DNA of 37,636 nt, taken from assembly GCA_964242425.1 (NCBI GenBank), contig CAXTCK010000008.1, positions 1-37,636 of the forward strand. Direction: 5' to 3'. The DNA comes from Lichenicola sp964242425. GTDB taxonomy: Bacteria; Pseudomonadota; Alphaproteobacteria; Acetobacterales; Acetobacteraceae. Below the pieces are notes generated by a model. That model made no database searches, was not told where the DNA came from, and was given only the letters and a program-made list of their open reading frames with translations. Shown piece after piece: positions 13,539 to 22,857 of this stretch. Made by a program: the position numbers and the translations under genes. How positions within the stretch are numbered: the first letter of the stretch is position 1; every line of letters starts with the position of its first letter.

Positions 13539-16471
13539 CCGGTTCCGACGGCCTGGCCGAGCTGCCGCTGGCGGAGCCGGACGACGCCGCTGCCGATGGC
13601 ATCGCCTCCGGCAACGTGGCCTCCGATGATGGTGTTTCCGGTGATGGGGCCGCCGGCGACGGGGTCCCCGGCGGCGATGCGGACGCCGACGACACCACGC
13701 GGTATGCCGGCGTCCATCTGGTGCTGATCGACGGCTCGGGGTTCATCTTCCGCGCCTTCCACGCCCTGCCGCCGATGACCCGGCGCGACGGCACCCCGGT
13801 GAACGCCGTGTTCGGCTTCACCAACATGCTGGCCCGCTTCCTGCAGAACCACGTCGGCACCCACCTCGCGGTGATCTTCGACGCCGGCCGCATGACCTTC
13901 CGCAACGAGATGTACGCCCAGTACAAGGCGCAGCGGCCGGAGCCGCCGCCGGAGCTGGTGCCGCAGTTCGCGCTGGTGCGCGACGCCACCGCCGCGTTCG
14001 GCGTGCCGGCGGTGGAGCTGGCGGGCTGGGAAGCGGACGACCTGATCGCCGCCTATGCCTGCACCGTCGCCGCCGGCGGCGGGCGCTGCACGGTGGTGTC
14101 GTCCGACAAGGACCTGATGCAGCTGATCCGGCCCGGCATCGACATGCTGGACCCGATCAAGCAGAAGCCGATCGGCGAGGCGGAGGTGCGCGAGCGCTTC
14201 GGCGTCGGCCCGGACAAGGTGATCGAGGTGCAGGCGCTGATGGGCGACAGCGTCGACAACGTGCCGGGCGTGCCGGGCATCGGCCCCAAGATCGCCTCCG
14301 GGCTGGTCGCGGAATACGGCGACCTCGACGGCATCTACCGGGCCCTCAAGGCGGGCCAGATGAAGCCGTCCAAGCGACGCGACGCCCTGGAAGCGCACGA
14401 GGCGGCGGCGCGCCTGTCGCGCGAGCTGGTGATCCTGCGCCAGGACGCGCCGCTGCCGCTGCCGGTGGCGCAGCTCGCCTTCACCACGCCCGACCACGCG
14501 AGCCTCGGCACCTGGCTCGGAACCATGGGCTTCCGCTCCGTCGCCGAGCGCCTGTCGATGGAGGCCCCAGACCCGGCGCCGGCCGCCGCATCAGCCGGAC
14601 CGTCCGGTGCCGCGGGCCCGATCCCCGGGCACGACGCGCCGTTCTCCGGCTACGCCTGCGTGACCGAGGCGTCGGTGCTGGCGGAATGGGTGGCGGACGC
14701 CACCCGCGCCGGCGTGTGCGCGGTGGACACCGAGACCGACGGGCTGGACCCGCTTCGCGTCAACATGGTCGGCTTCTCCCTGGCCACCGCACCCGGCCGC
14801 GCCTGCTACGTGCCCCTGCGGCACGAGGGCGACCTGGAGCACCCGGTCGGCATCCAGCTCGAGGCGGAAGCGGCACTGGCCATCATGGCGCCGCTTCTGG
14901 CCGATCCCGGCGTGCTCAAGGTGTTCCAGAACGCCAAGTTCGACTTGGCTGTCCTGGAGCGCGCCGGGCGCGGCATCCTCCGGGGCCCGATTGCGCCGAT
15001 CGACGACACCATGCTGATCTCCTACGCCCAGGGTGCCGGGCTGCACGGGCACGGCATGGACGAGCTGGCCGCGCGCCACCTGGGCCACACCCCCATCACC
15101 TACGACCAGGTCACCGGCACCGGGCGCAACCGCATCCCGTTTGGCCGCGTGCCGCTGCCTCGCGCCACCGAGTATGCCGCCGAGGACGCCGACGTCACGC
15201 TCAGGCTGTGGCAGGTGCTGCACCCGCAGTTGCGCGCCAACCGGTCGCTGGCGCTGTACGAGCAGCTGGAACGGCCGCTGGTGCGCGTGCTGTCGGAGAT
15301 GGAGCAGGCGGGGATCTCGGTGGACCGGCCCGAGCTCGAGCGCATGTCGGTGGACTTCGCCGCACGCATGGCGGTGATGGAGAAGACCATCCACGAGCTG
15401 GCCGGCCGGCCCTTCAACCTCGGCTCGGCGAAGCAGCTCGGCGAGGTGCTGTTCGACGAGATGAAGTTGCCGGGCGGCAAGCGGATGAAGACCGGCGCCT
15501 GGGGCACGGATTCGTTCGTGCTGCAGGGGCTGGCCGAGCAGGGGCACGACCTGCCGGTGCGGATCCTGGAATGGCGCCAGCTGTCCAAGCTCAAGAGCAC
15601 CTATGCCGACGCGCTGGTGGAGGAGATCAACCCCGAAACCGACCGCGTGCACACCTCGTTCCAGATGGCGATCACCTCCACCGGCCGGCTGTCGTCCAAC
15701 GAGCCCAACCTGCAGAACATCCCGATCCGCACGGAGGAAGGCGGCCGCATCCGGCGCGCCTTCATCGCCGCTCCCGGGCACGTGCTGGTGTCGGCGGACT
15801 ATTCCCAGATCGAGCTCAGGCTGATGGCGCACGTGGCGGACATCCCGGCGCTGAAGGACGCCTTCAGCAAGGGCCAGGACATCCACGCGCGCACCGCGTC
15901 GGAAGTGTTCGGCGTGCCGATGGAGAAGATGGACGGCCTCACCCGCAGGCGTGCCAAGACCATCAACTTCGGCATCATCTACGGCATCTCGGCGTTCGGC
16001 CTGGCGCGGCAGCTCGGCATCAACGCGGGCGAGGCGCGCACCTTTATCGACGCTTATTTCGCGCGCTATCCCGGCATACGCGACTTCATGGAGCGCACGC
16101 GCGACGAGGCGCGCACCCATGGCTATGTGCTGACCCCGTTCGGACGGCGCTGCTGGATCGCCGGGATCAACGAGAAGAACCCGCAGCGGCGCGGCTATGC
16201 CGAGCGCCAGGCTTCCAACGCGCCGATCCAGGGCGGTGCCGCCGACATCATCAAGCGCGCCATGGTGCGCCTGCCGCCGGTGCTGCGGGACCAGGCGCCA
16301 CGCTCGCGCATGCTGCTGCAGGTGCACGACGAGCTGCTGTTCGAGGCGCCGGAGGACGAGGCGCCGGCGCTGGCCGAGGCGGTGCGCACGGTGATGGAAG
16401 GCGCCGCGATCCTGTCGGTGCCGCTGGTGGTCGAGACCGGCACCGGCCGCAACTGGGCGGAGGCGCATTGA
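13535..16471 (+). CDS. polA: DNA polymerase I
   Basis: PolA fills gaps in repair and removes RNA primers from Okazaki fragments. All three activities look intact. The 5'-3' exonuclease starts at VHLVLIDGSGFIFRAFHALP (about residue 60). The 3'-5' proofreading domain has AVDTETDGL (D398, E400), FQNAKFDLAVL and YAAEDADVTL. The polymerase domain has motif A (SADYSQIELR, D755), motif B (RRRAKTINFGIIYG) and motif C (QVHDELLFE, D932). The start is uncertain. No ATG is available before the conserved region, so I chose the TTG at 13535, which overlaps the preceding stop; a GTG at 13616 is possible. The TTG gives 978 aa with a 59-residue acidic Asp/Gly/Ala extension that the E. coli enzyme lacks. Confidence 0.95.
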   Translation: MTGSDGLAELPLAEPDDAAADGIASGNVASDDGVSGDGAAGDGVPGGDADADDTTRYAGVHLVLIDGSGFIFRAFHALPPMTRRDGTPVNAVFGFTNMLARFLQNHVGTHLAVIFDAGRMTFRNEMYAQYKAQRPEPPPELVPQFALVRDATAAFGVPAVELAGWEADDLIAAYACTVAAGGGRCTVVSSDKDLMQLIRPGIDMLDPIKQKPIGEAEVRERFGVGPDKVIEVQALMGDSVDNVPGVPGIGPKIASGLVAEYGDLDGIYRALKAGQMKPSKRRDALEAHEAAARLSRELVILRQDAPLPLPVAQLAFTTPDHASLGTWLGTMGFRSVAERLSMEAPDPAPAAASAGPSGAAGPIPGHDAPFSGYACVTEASVLAEWVADATRAGVCAVDTETDGLDPLRVNMVGFSLATAPGRACYVPLRHEGDLEHPVGIQLEAEAALAIMAPLLADPGVLKVFQNAKFDLAVLERAGRGILRGPIAPIDDTMLISYAQGAGLHGHGMDELAARHLGHTPITYDQVTGTGRNRIPFGRVPLPRATEYAAEDADVTLRLWQVLHPQLRANRSLALYEQLERPLVRVLSEMEQAGISVDRPELERMSVDFAARMAVMEKTIHELAGRPFNLGSAKQLGEVLFDEMKLPGGKRMKTGAWGTDSFVLQGLAEQGHDLPVRILEWRQLSKLKSTYADALVEEINPETDRVHTSFQMAITSTGRLSSNEPNLQNIPIRTEEGGRIRRAFIAAPGHVLVSADYSQIELRLMAHVADIPALKDAFSKGQDIHARTASEVFGVPMEKMDGLTRRRAKTINFGIIYGISAFGLARQLGINAGEARTFIDAYFARYPGIRDFMERTRDEARTHGYVLTPFGRRCWIAGINEKNPQRRGYAERQASNAPIQGGAADIIKRAMVRLPPVLRDQAPRSRMLLQVHDELLFEAPEDEAPALAEAVRTVMEGAAILSVPLVVETGTGRNWAEAH

Positions 16472-17106
16472 GGCGCCCGAACACGGCGCGCCCTGCCCCG
16501 GGTCGCCCCGTTTCCGCGCGTCTGGCCCGGCTGCTTCCGGTGGCCGTCCTCCTCCTGTTCCTGGTGCAGATGGCAGTCGGGCTGCACTGGTTCGGCCTTG
16601 GCGCAGCACCCGCGGACACGCCGGTGCCGATCGGCGGCCCGTTCCGCCTCGTGGCACCGGACGGGCGCACGGTGACCGACCGCGAGTTCCGTGGCCGCTG
16701 GATGCTGGTCTATTTCGGCTACACCCAGTGCCCCGACACCTGCCCGACCGCGCTGAACGACATGGCCGACGCGCTCGGCCAGCTCGGCGCCACGGCCAGG
16801 CGCGTGGCGCCGCTGTTCATCACGGTCGATCCCGCGCACGACACCCCGGCGGCGATGGGCGCCTATGCCGCCAAGTTCGACCGGCGCATCCTGGGCCTGA
16901 CCGGCACGGCGGCGGAGATCGCGCAGGTCAAGCGCGAGTACAAGGTCTATGCGGCCCCCGACAGCCATGCGACGCCCGGGCACATGGTGATGGACCACAG
17001 CTCGGTGTTCGTGATCATGGACCCGCAAGGGCGGTTCGCCGACGTGCTGGCGGGCGGCACGTCGGCGCAGGCGATCGCCGACCGGCTGCGGACGCTGGCG
17101 GGCTGA
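16468..17106 (+). CDS. SCO1/SenC-family copper chaperone
   Basis: SCO proteins are membrane-anchored thioredoxin-fold proteins that deliver copper to, or reduce the CuA site of, cytochrome c oxidase. This 212-aa protein has an N-terminal membrane anchor (LLPVAVLLLFLVQMAVGL, about 22-39). The copper ligands are Cys88 and Cys92 in YTQCPDTCPT and His177 in VMDHSSVF. The TTG at 16468 overlaps the polA stop as TTGA and gives a sensible anchor; no ATG lies upstream of the membrane segment. It is followed after 1 bp by the peptide-binding protein gene. No cytochrome oxidase genes are in the window. Confidence 0.9.
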   Translation: MRRPNTARPAPGRPVSARLARLLPVAVLLLFLVQMAVGLHWFGLGAAPADTPVPIGGPFRLVAPDGRTVTDREFRGRWMLVYFGYTQCPDTCPTALNDMADALGQLGATARRVAPLFITVDPAHDTPAAMGAYAAKFDRRILGLTGTAAEIAQVKREYKVYAAPDSHATPGHMVMDHSSVFVIMDPQGRFADVLAGGTSAQAIADRLRTLAG

Positions 17107-17107
17107 C

Positions 17108-18856
17108 ATGCGTCGCTTCTGCCCGCGCCTCCTGGGCGCGCTCGTGCTGCTGTCCACCGTCGCGGCGGCCCCGGTCGTGAACACCGTTCAAGCTCCAGCG
17201 CCCGACGACACCTCGACCGACCTGCCCCCGGTGATCGCGCCGGGCGGACAAACGCTCGGCAGCCCGCACCGCGGCGGCACGCTGCGGCTGACCGCCGACG
17301 CCGGGGCCGGCACCGCCGACCCGCAGATCAACTACAACTCGGAGATGATCAGCCTCCAGGTGCTGGTTTATGACGGGCTCACCGCCTTCGCCAAGCGGCC
17401 GGGCGACGCGAGCAACCACCCGGTGGCCGACCTCGCCGAGGCGCTGCCGGCGCCCGAGGATGGCGGGCTCACCTACGTGTTCCATCTCCGGCGCGGCGTC
17501 CGCTTTTCTGATGGCCGGGAGGTGGGGGTGCGGGACGTGGTCGCCTCGTTCCAGCGCATCTTCAAGGTGAACTCGCCCACCGCGGGCGGCTTCTACGGCG
17601 GCATCGTCGGCGCGGATGCCTGCCTGAAGGACGGGGCGCACTGCACGCTGGCCGGCGGCGTGGTCGACGACGAGGCGGCCCGCACGATCACCTTCCACCT
17701 GACGCATCCGGACGCCGAGTTCTTCGACAAGCTGTCGTTCCCGCACGCCTACGTGCTGCCGGCCGACACGCCGGCGCGCGACCTCGGCAACGATGCGCCG
17801 CCCGGCACCGGGCCGTACCGGATCACCAGCTACGACCCCAATCATGGGCTGGACACCGACCGCAACCCGTTCTTCCGGGTGTGGTCGCCGGAAGCGCAGC
17901 CGGATGGCTATCCGGACCACATCACCTATTCCTTCGGCCTCACCGACGAGGCCGAGGTCACGGCGACCGAGAACGGCGACTTCGACTACATGTACGACAA
18001 CGTGCCGCTCGACCGCTACGGCGAGCTGGGCGACCGGTTCGCCGACCAGGTGCACATCAACCGGGTGTTCGGCACCTACTACCTGCCGATGAACGTCAAC
18101 CTGCCGCCGTTCAACGACATCCGGGTGCGGCAGGCGATCAACTACGCCGTCAACCGGCGGGCGATGCAGACCTTCTACGGCGGTCCCGCCGCCGCCACCG
18201 TGCTGTGCCAGAACATCCCCGCCGGGCTGCCCGGCTACGAGCCATACTGCCCGTACACCAAGGGCGCCGACTTCGACCATCCGGCGATGGAATGGAAGGC
18301 GCCCGACCTCGCGCGCGCGAAGCGGCTGGTGGCGGAAAGCGGCACCCGGGGCATGCACGTCACCCTGGTGGTGCCGAACCGCGCGGTCGAGGTGGCGATG
18401 GGCACCTACCTGCAGAACATGCTGCGGCAACTCGGCTACGACGCCGATGTGAAGCCGATCGCCTTCGCGATCCAGTTCACCTACATCCAGAACACGAACA
18501 ACAAGGTGCAGATCAGCATCAACGACTGGTACGCCGACTACCCGGAGCCGTCGGACTTCCTCACCGCGCTGTATGGCTGCGAGAACTTCCATCCCGGCTC
18601 GGACTCGTCCATCGACATTTCCGGGCTGTGCGACGGGCCGTTCGAGGATCTCGTGCATCGCGCGGCCCTGGTATCGGTCACCGACAAGGCGGCGGGGGCG
18701 AAGCTGTGGGCGCAGGCCGACCGGCTGCTGCTGCGCGAGGCGGCTGGGGCGCCGCTGATCCAGTTCAAGAAGATCGAGCTGGTGTCGAAACGCGTCGGCA
18801 ACTTCTACACCGTGAACCTGTACCACATGCTGTTCTCGCAGGCCTGGGTGCGATGA
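17108..18856 (+). CDS. Peptide ABC transporter substrate-binding protein (SBP family 5)
   Basis: This 582-aa periplasmic protein binds the substrate of the ABC importer encoded next to it. It starts with a Sec-type signal peptide (MRRFCPRLLGALVLLSTVAA) without a lipobox. The mature part opens with RGGTLRLTADAGAGTADPQ and contains GLTYVFHLRRGVRFSDGREV, the family 5 hallmark shared by DppA and OppA. GTGPYRITSYDPNHGLDTDR and FNDIRVRQAINYAVNR follow. It is longer than DppA (about 535 aa). The ATG follows the sco stop by 1 bp and its stop overlaps the next permease gene (ATGA). Peptide is the likely ligand by family; other oligo-substrates such as nickel complexes or opines are possible. Confidence 0.9.
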   Translation: MRRFCPRLLGALVLLSTVAAAPVVNTVQAPAPDDTSTDLPPVIAPGGQTLGSPHRGGTLRLTADAGAGTADPQINYNSEMISLQVLVYDGLTAFAKRPGDASNHPVADLAEALPAPEDGGLTYVFHLRRGVRFSDGREVGVRDVVASFQRIFKVNSPTAGGFYGGIVGADACLKDGAHCTLAGGVVDDEAARTITFHLTHPDAEFFDKLSFPHAYVLPADTPARDLGNDAPPGTGPYRITSYDPNHGLDTDRNPFFRVWSPEAQPDGYPDHITYSFGLTDEAEVTATENGDFDYMYDNVPLDRYGELGDRFADQVHINRVFGTYYLPMNVNLPPFNDIRVRQAINYAVNRRAMQTFYGGPAAATVLCQNIPAGLPGYEPYCPYTKGADFDHPAMEWKAPDLARAKRLVAESGTRGMHVTLVVPNRAVEVAMGTYLQNMLRQLGYDADVKPIAFAIQFTYIQNTNNKVQISINDWYADYPEPSDFLTALYGCENFHPGSDSSIDISGLCDGPFEDLVHRAALVSVTDKAAGAKLWAQADRLLLREAAGAPLIQFKKIELVSKRVGNFYTVNLYHMLFSQAWVR

Positions 18857-19863
18857 GCGCTTCCCTGTCCGCGCCTGCCCGCGTGCGGGGTCCCTGGGAA
18901 ACCGCGCTGCGGGCGCTGCTTCGCATCCCGAGCGCGGTCGCGTCCCTCGTCGTGCTGCTGCTGCTGGTGCTGCTGAGCCTGGGGGCGCCGCTTTACGCGC
19001 ACGACGTGGCGCACACCGATCCGTTCGACTCCGACGTCGCCGCCACCGTGACGCTGCACGGCGAGGAGGTGCCGGTGATGCAGCCGAACCAGAACCGGCT
19101 GCATCTGGGCCTGACGCCGATCGGGCCGACCTGGCATCCGGGCGCCGACCTGCTCGGCGCCGACACCCAGGGGCGCGACGTGGCGGCGCGCCTGCTCTAT
19201 GGCGGGCGCAACTCGCTGCTGATCTCCTCCGCCGCGTCCGTGCTGTGCATCGTGCTGGCGGCCGTGGTCGGTATCTCCGCCGGCTTTTTCGGCGGAATGG
19301 TGGACGTGGTGCTGTCGCGGCTGATGGACATCATGTGGGCGATCCCGGTGTACCTGTTCGCGATCTCGCTTTCCATCGTCACCGTGTCCCAGGGCCTGCA
19401 GCTGGGACCCTTCACGATCCGCTCCGACAACCTCCTGCTGCCGATCGCCATCATCGCCCTGGTCTACGTGCCGTACGCCGCGCGGCCGATACGCGGCCGG
19501 GTGCTGTCGCTCAGGCAGGCCGAGTTCGTGCTCGCGGCACGCTGCCTCGGCGTGCCGCGGGGGCGGATCCTCGTGCGCGACATCCTGCCCAACGTGTCCA
19601 CCACCCTGATCGTGCTGGCGCCGCTGGTGATGGCGCTGGCCCTGCTGGCGGAAAGCGCGCTGTCGTTCCTGAGCATCGGCGTGCAGGCGCCGGCGGCGAG
19701 CTGGGGCACCATCATCGAGGACGGGCAGGGCCTGATCTACACCAGGCCAGCGGTGGCGATAGCACCCGGGCTCGCCATCGTGGTCACGGTGCTGGCGCTG
19801 AACATCCTGGGCGACGGCCTGCGCGACGCGCTCGATGTGCGCGAAACCGCGAGGCGCGGCTAG
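18853..19863 (+). CDS. Peptide ABC transporter permease, DppC/OppC type
   Basis: This 336-aa inner-membrane permease has the N-terminal cytoplasmic segment and first helix (VVLLLLVLLSLGAPLYA) of the OppC-type family. A long periplasmic loop follows (about 55-110) with LGADTQGRDVAARLLYGGR, a family signature. The EAA-like coupling loop contacting the ATPases is AARCLGVPRGRILVRDILPN. The start overlaps the binding-protein stop (ATGA), and 3 bp separate it from the second permease. The order here is binding protein, C-type, B-type, whereas dpp and opp operons usually place the B-type permease first. Confidence 0.9.
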   Translation: MSASLSAPARVRGPWETALRALLRIPSAVASLVVLLLLVLLSLGAPLYAHDVAHTDPFDSDVAATVTLHGEEVPVMQPNQNRLHLGLTPIGPTWHPGADLLGADTQGRDVAARLLYGGRNSLLISSAASVLCIVLAAVVGISAGFFGGMVDVVLSRLMDIMWAIPVYLFAISLSIVTVSQGLQLGPFTIRSDNLLLPIAIIALVYVPYAARPIRGRVLSLRQAEFVLAARCLGVPRGRILVRDILPNVSTTLIVLAPLVMALALLAESALSFLSIGVQAPAASWGTIIEDGQGLIYTRPAVAIAPGLAIVVTVLALNILGDGLRDALDVRETARRG

Positions 19864-19866
19864 CTC

Positions 19867-20841
19867 ATGCTGCGCGCCCTGCTCGCCCGGCTCGGCCAGA
19901 CCGCCTTGGTGCTGTTCGGCATCAGCGTGCTGGTGTTCCTGGTGTTCTTCGCCACCCCGGGCGCGGACCCGACCGCGCGCATCGCCGGCCGCAACGCCAG
20001 CCCCGAGACCATGGCGGCGGTGCGGCACGCCTACGGCTTCGACCGGCCGCTGCCGGTGCAGTACCTCCGGCTGATGGACTCGCTGTTCGTGACCCGCGAC
20101 CTGTCCTCGTTCGTGGACCATGGGGAAAAGGTGGTGCCGGAGGTGATGCAGGCGGCACCCGTCACCCTGTCGCTGGTCGGTGGCGCGGCGCTGGTGTGGA
20201 TCGTGGCCTCGATCGCCATGGGCACGATCGCCGCCGCCACGCGCGGCTCGATGCTCGACCGCGGGCTGATGATGCTGGGGCTGGTCGGCATCTCCATGCC
20301 GGTGTTCTGGCTGGGCGAGGTCGCCAACCTGGTGACGCAAAGCCGCTACCACGACACCTGGCTGTTCTCCTGGGTGCCGGGGCTTGGCTACGTGCCGCTG
20401 CATGTCGATCCGCTGGGCTGGTTCAGGCACCTCGTGATCCCGTGGTGCGTGCTGGCGGTGCTGTTCATCGGCATCTATGGCCGGGTGCTTCGCGCCGACC
20501 TGGTCGCGTCGTCCGGCGAGGACTTCATGCGCACCGCGCGCGCCAAGGGCCTGACCGAGACGCGGGTGCTGCTGCGCCACGGGCTTCGCACCTCGCTGGT
20601 CACCTTCGTGTCGCTGTTCGGGCTCGACTTCGCGCAGCTGGTCGGCGGCGGCGCGTTGCTGACCGAGGTGGTGTTCGGGCTGCAGGGAGTGGGGCGCCTC
20701 ACCTACCAGGGGCTGATCAACCTCGACCTGCCGTTGATCATGGCCACCGTGATGTATTCGGCGATCTTCGTGGTGCTGGCCAACGCCGTGGTGGACCTGG
20801 TCTACCTGCTGCTCGACCCGCGGGTGCGCGATGCCCGCTGA
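19867..20841 (+). CDS. Peptide ABC transporter permease, DppB/OppB type
   Basis: This 324-aa permease forms the membrane channel with the preceding protein. It begins with a membrane helix (ALVLFGISVLVFLVFF), then ATPGADPTARIAGRNASPE and AYGFDRPLPVQYLRLM, the normal opening of the B-type subunit. The ATPase-coupling loop is FMRTARAKGLTETRVLLRHG. About six helices are predicted. Its last 11 bp overlap the ATPase gene that follows, indicating translational coupling. Confidence 0.92.
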   Translation: MLRALLARLGQTALVLFGISVLVFLVFFATPGADPTARIAGRNASPETMAAVRHAYGFDRPLPVQYLRLMDSLFVTRDLSSFVDHGEKVVPEVMQAAPVTLSLVGGAALVWIVASIAMGTIAAATRGSMLDRGLMMLGLVGISMPVFWLGEVANLVTQSRYHDTWLFSWVPGLGYVPLHVDPLGWFRHLVIPWCVLAVLFIGIYGRVLRADLVASSGEDFMRTARAKGLTETRVLLRHGLRTSLVTFVSLFGLDFAQLVGGGALLTEVVFGLQGVGRLTYQGLINLDLPLIMATVMYSAIFVVLANAVVDLVYLLLDPRVRDAR

Positions 20842-21859
20842 CACGCTGCTCGAGGTGCGCGACCTGAGCATCGTCCTGCCGGCGGGCCGGGGACGCAGCG
20901 TGCGCATCGTCGAGAACGTGTCGTTCTCGCTGGATGCGCGCGAGATCCTGGGGCTGGTGGGCGAGTCCGGCTCCGGCAAGAGCATGACGGCGCTGGCGCT
21001 GATGGGGCTGGTCGACGTGCCGGGCGCCATCGTCACCGGCTCGGCGCGGTACCGCGGGCAGGAGCTGGTCGGGCTGCCGGCGCGGCAGATGCGGGCGCTG
21101 CGCGGCAAGGAGATCGCCATGATCTTCCAGGACCCGATGACGGCGCTGACCCCGGTGTACACCATCGGCTGGCAGATCGACGAGCAGCTGCGCGCGCACC
21201 AGGCGCTGAGCCGCGCCGGCGCGCGGGCGCGAACCGTCGAGCTGCTGGGCGAGATGGGCGTGCCCGATCCCAGGCGCGCCGCCGACCGCTATCCGCACCA
21301 GCTGTCGGGCGGCCTGAGGCAGCGGGCGATGATCGCCATGGCGCTGAGCTGCAACCCGTCGCTGCTGATCGCCGACGAGCCCACCACGGCCCTGGACGTC
21401 ACCGTGCAGGCGCAGATCCTCGACCTGCTGCGCCGGCTGCGCCGCGACTTCGGCTCCGCAGTGCTGCTGATCACGCACGACATGGGCGTGGTGGCGGAAA
21501 CCTGCGACCGCACCATGGTGCTGTATGCCGGCAACACCGCCGAGCACGGCCCGACCGCGGCGTTGTTCAGCCGCCCTGCCCACCCCTACACCGCGGCCCT
21601 GCTCGACAGCATCCCGCCGCTGCACGGGGCCCGTCCGGTAAGGCTGCCCTCCATCCCGGGCGCGCCGCCGAGCCCGGCGCAGCGCCCGGACGGCTGCCCG
21701 TTCCAGCCGCGCTGCGCCTACCGCCATGACGCTTGCGCCGTGCGGCCGCCATTGTCGCCGTTCGGGGCGCAGGACGTCGCCTGCGTGCTGCCGGGCGAAG
21801 GCCGTCCGCTGCCGCCGCGCGTTCAGCCGGCATTCGAGCCGACCGTGATCCCGGGATGA
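20831..21859 (+). CDS. Peptide ABC transporter ATP-binding protein, DppD/OppD type
   Basis: This 342-aa ATPase has Walker A GESGSGKS (44-51), a Q-loop (IFQDPMTALTP), the signature LSGGLRQRAMIA, Walker B LLIADEPTTALD and the switch His (LLITHDMGVV). The C-terminal extension with HPYTAALLDSIPPLHG and Cys-containing GCPFQPRCAYRHDAC is the oligopeptide/dipeptide C-terminal region typical of D and F subunits. It overlaps the B-type permease by 11 bp and the next ATPase gene by 4 bp (ATGA). Confidence 0.93.
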   Translation: MPADTLLEVRDLSIVLPAGRGRSVRIVENVSFSLDAREILGLVGESGSGKSMTALALMGLVDVPGAIVTGSARYRGQELVGLPARQMRALRGKEIAMIFQDPMTALTPVYTIGWQIDEQLRAHQALSRAGARARTVELLGEMGVPDPRRAADRYPHQLSGGLRQRAMIAMALSCNPSLLIADEPTTALDVTVQAQILDLLRRLRRDFGSAVLLITHDMGVVAETCDRTMVLYAGNTAEHGPTAALFSRPAHPYTAALLDSIPPLHGARPVRLPSIPGAPPSPAQRPDGCPFQPRCAYRHDACAVRPPLSPFGAQDVACVLPGEGRPLPPRVQPAFEPTVIPG

Positions 21860-22845
21860 GTGCCGCGCCGCTGCTCGAGGTGGAGCGCCTGAGCAAGCAC
21901 TACCGGGTGGGCGGCGCGCTGCGCGGCCGGTCGGTGCTGCGCGCGGTGGACGACGTGTCGCTTCGCGTCGAGGCGGGGGAAACGCTGGGGCTGGTGGGAG
22001 AATCCGGCTGCGGCAAGTCCACCCTCGGCCGCTGCCTGCTGCGCCTGACCGACGTCTCCGCCGGCCGGGTATCGTTCGAGGGCATCGACATCACCGCCAT
22101 GGGCGAGCGCGCGCTGCGTCCGCTCCGCCCGCGCATGCAGATGGTGTTCCAGGACTCCTACGCCTCGCTGAACCCGCGGCGGCGGGTCGGCGACCTCATC
22201 GCCGAGCCGCTTCGCGTGCATCCCGGCCCGGGCGGTCGACGCGGCGCGGCCGAGATACGTGACCGCCTGCACGAGCTGGCACGGCTGGTCGGGCTGCCGG
22301 AGGCGGCGCTGGCGCGCTACCCGCACGAGTTCTCCGGCGGGCAGCGGCAGCGCATCAACATCGCCCGGGCGCTGGCGCTATCGCCGCGGCTGGTGGTGGC
22401 GGACGAGCCGGTCTCGGCGCTGGACGTGTCGATCCAGGCGCAGATCGTCAACCTGTTCGCCGACCTGCAGGACAGGCTGGGCCTGACCTACGTGTTCATC
22501 GCCCACGACCTCAGCGTGGTGCGCCAGGTCGCGACCCGCGTGGCGGTGATGTATCTCGGCTCGTTGGTGGAGCTGGGACCCGCCGACACCGTGCTGCACG
22601 CGCCCGCGCATCCCTACACCGCGGCGCTGATCTCGGCGGTGCCGGAACCGGTGGTGGGGCTGTCGTCCCGGCGCATCCTGCTCACCGGCGACGTGCCGAG
22701 CCCGATATCGCCGCCGCCCGGCTGCCGCTTCCATACGCGCTGCCCGGTGGCGCGGGAGCGCTGCCGCGTCGAGCCGCCGCTGCTCAGCGACCGGGGCGGC
22801 GGGCGCGAGGCCGCCTGCCACTTCCCGCTGAACCAGGCGGCGTGA
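21856..22845 (+). CDS. Peptide ABC transporter ATP-binding protein, DppF/OppF type
   Basis: This 329-aa second ATPase completes the importer. It carries Walker A GESGCGKS (48-55), QMVFQDSYASLNPR as Q-loop, signature FSGGQRQRINIARAL, Walker B LVVADEPVSALD, the switch His in FIAHDLSVV, and the HPYTAALISAVPEP plus GCRFHTRCPVARERC tail. D- and F-type ATPases act as a heterodimer on the two permeases. It is the last gene of the rightward chain. Only 12 bp separate its stop from the convergent AraC gene, and I see no clear terminator there. Confidence 0.93.
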   Translation: MSAAPLLEVERLSKHYRVGGALRGRSVLRAVDDVSLRVEAGETLGLVGESGCGKSTLGRCLLRLTDVSAGRVSFEGIDITAMGERALRPLRPRMQMVFQDSYASLNPRRRVGDLIAEPLRVHPGPGGRRGAAEIRDRLHELARLVGLPEAALARYPHEFSGGQRQRINIARALALSPRLVVADEPVSALDVSIQAQIVNLFADLQDRLGLTYVFIAHDLSVVRQVATRVAVMYLGSLVELGPADTVLHAPAHPYTAALISAVPEPVVGLSSRRILLTGDVPSPISPPPGCRFHTRCPVARERCRVEPPLLSDRGGGREAACHFPLNQAA

Positions 22846-22857
22846 CGCGTCGGGCGC

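Noticed and set aside
14591..16657. A 688-codon leftward open frame opposite polA
   Set aside because: The composition (Arg, His, Gln, Gly) is that of an antisense shadow, and polA itself is unambiguous.
18805..21165. A 786-codon leftward open frame across the two permease genes
   Set aside because: It is a His/Gln/Arg-rich shadow opposite genes with clear transporter motifs and has no domain of its own.
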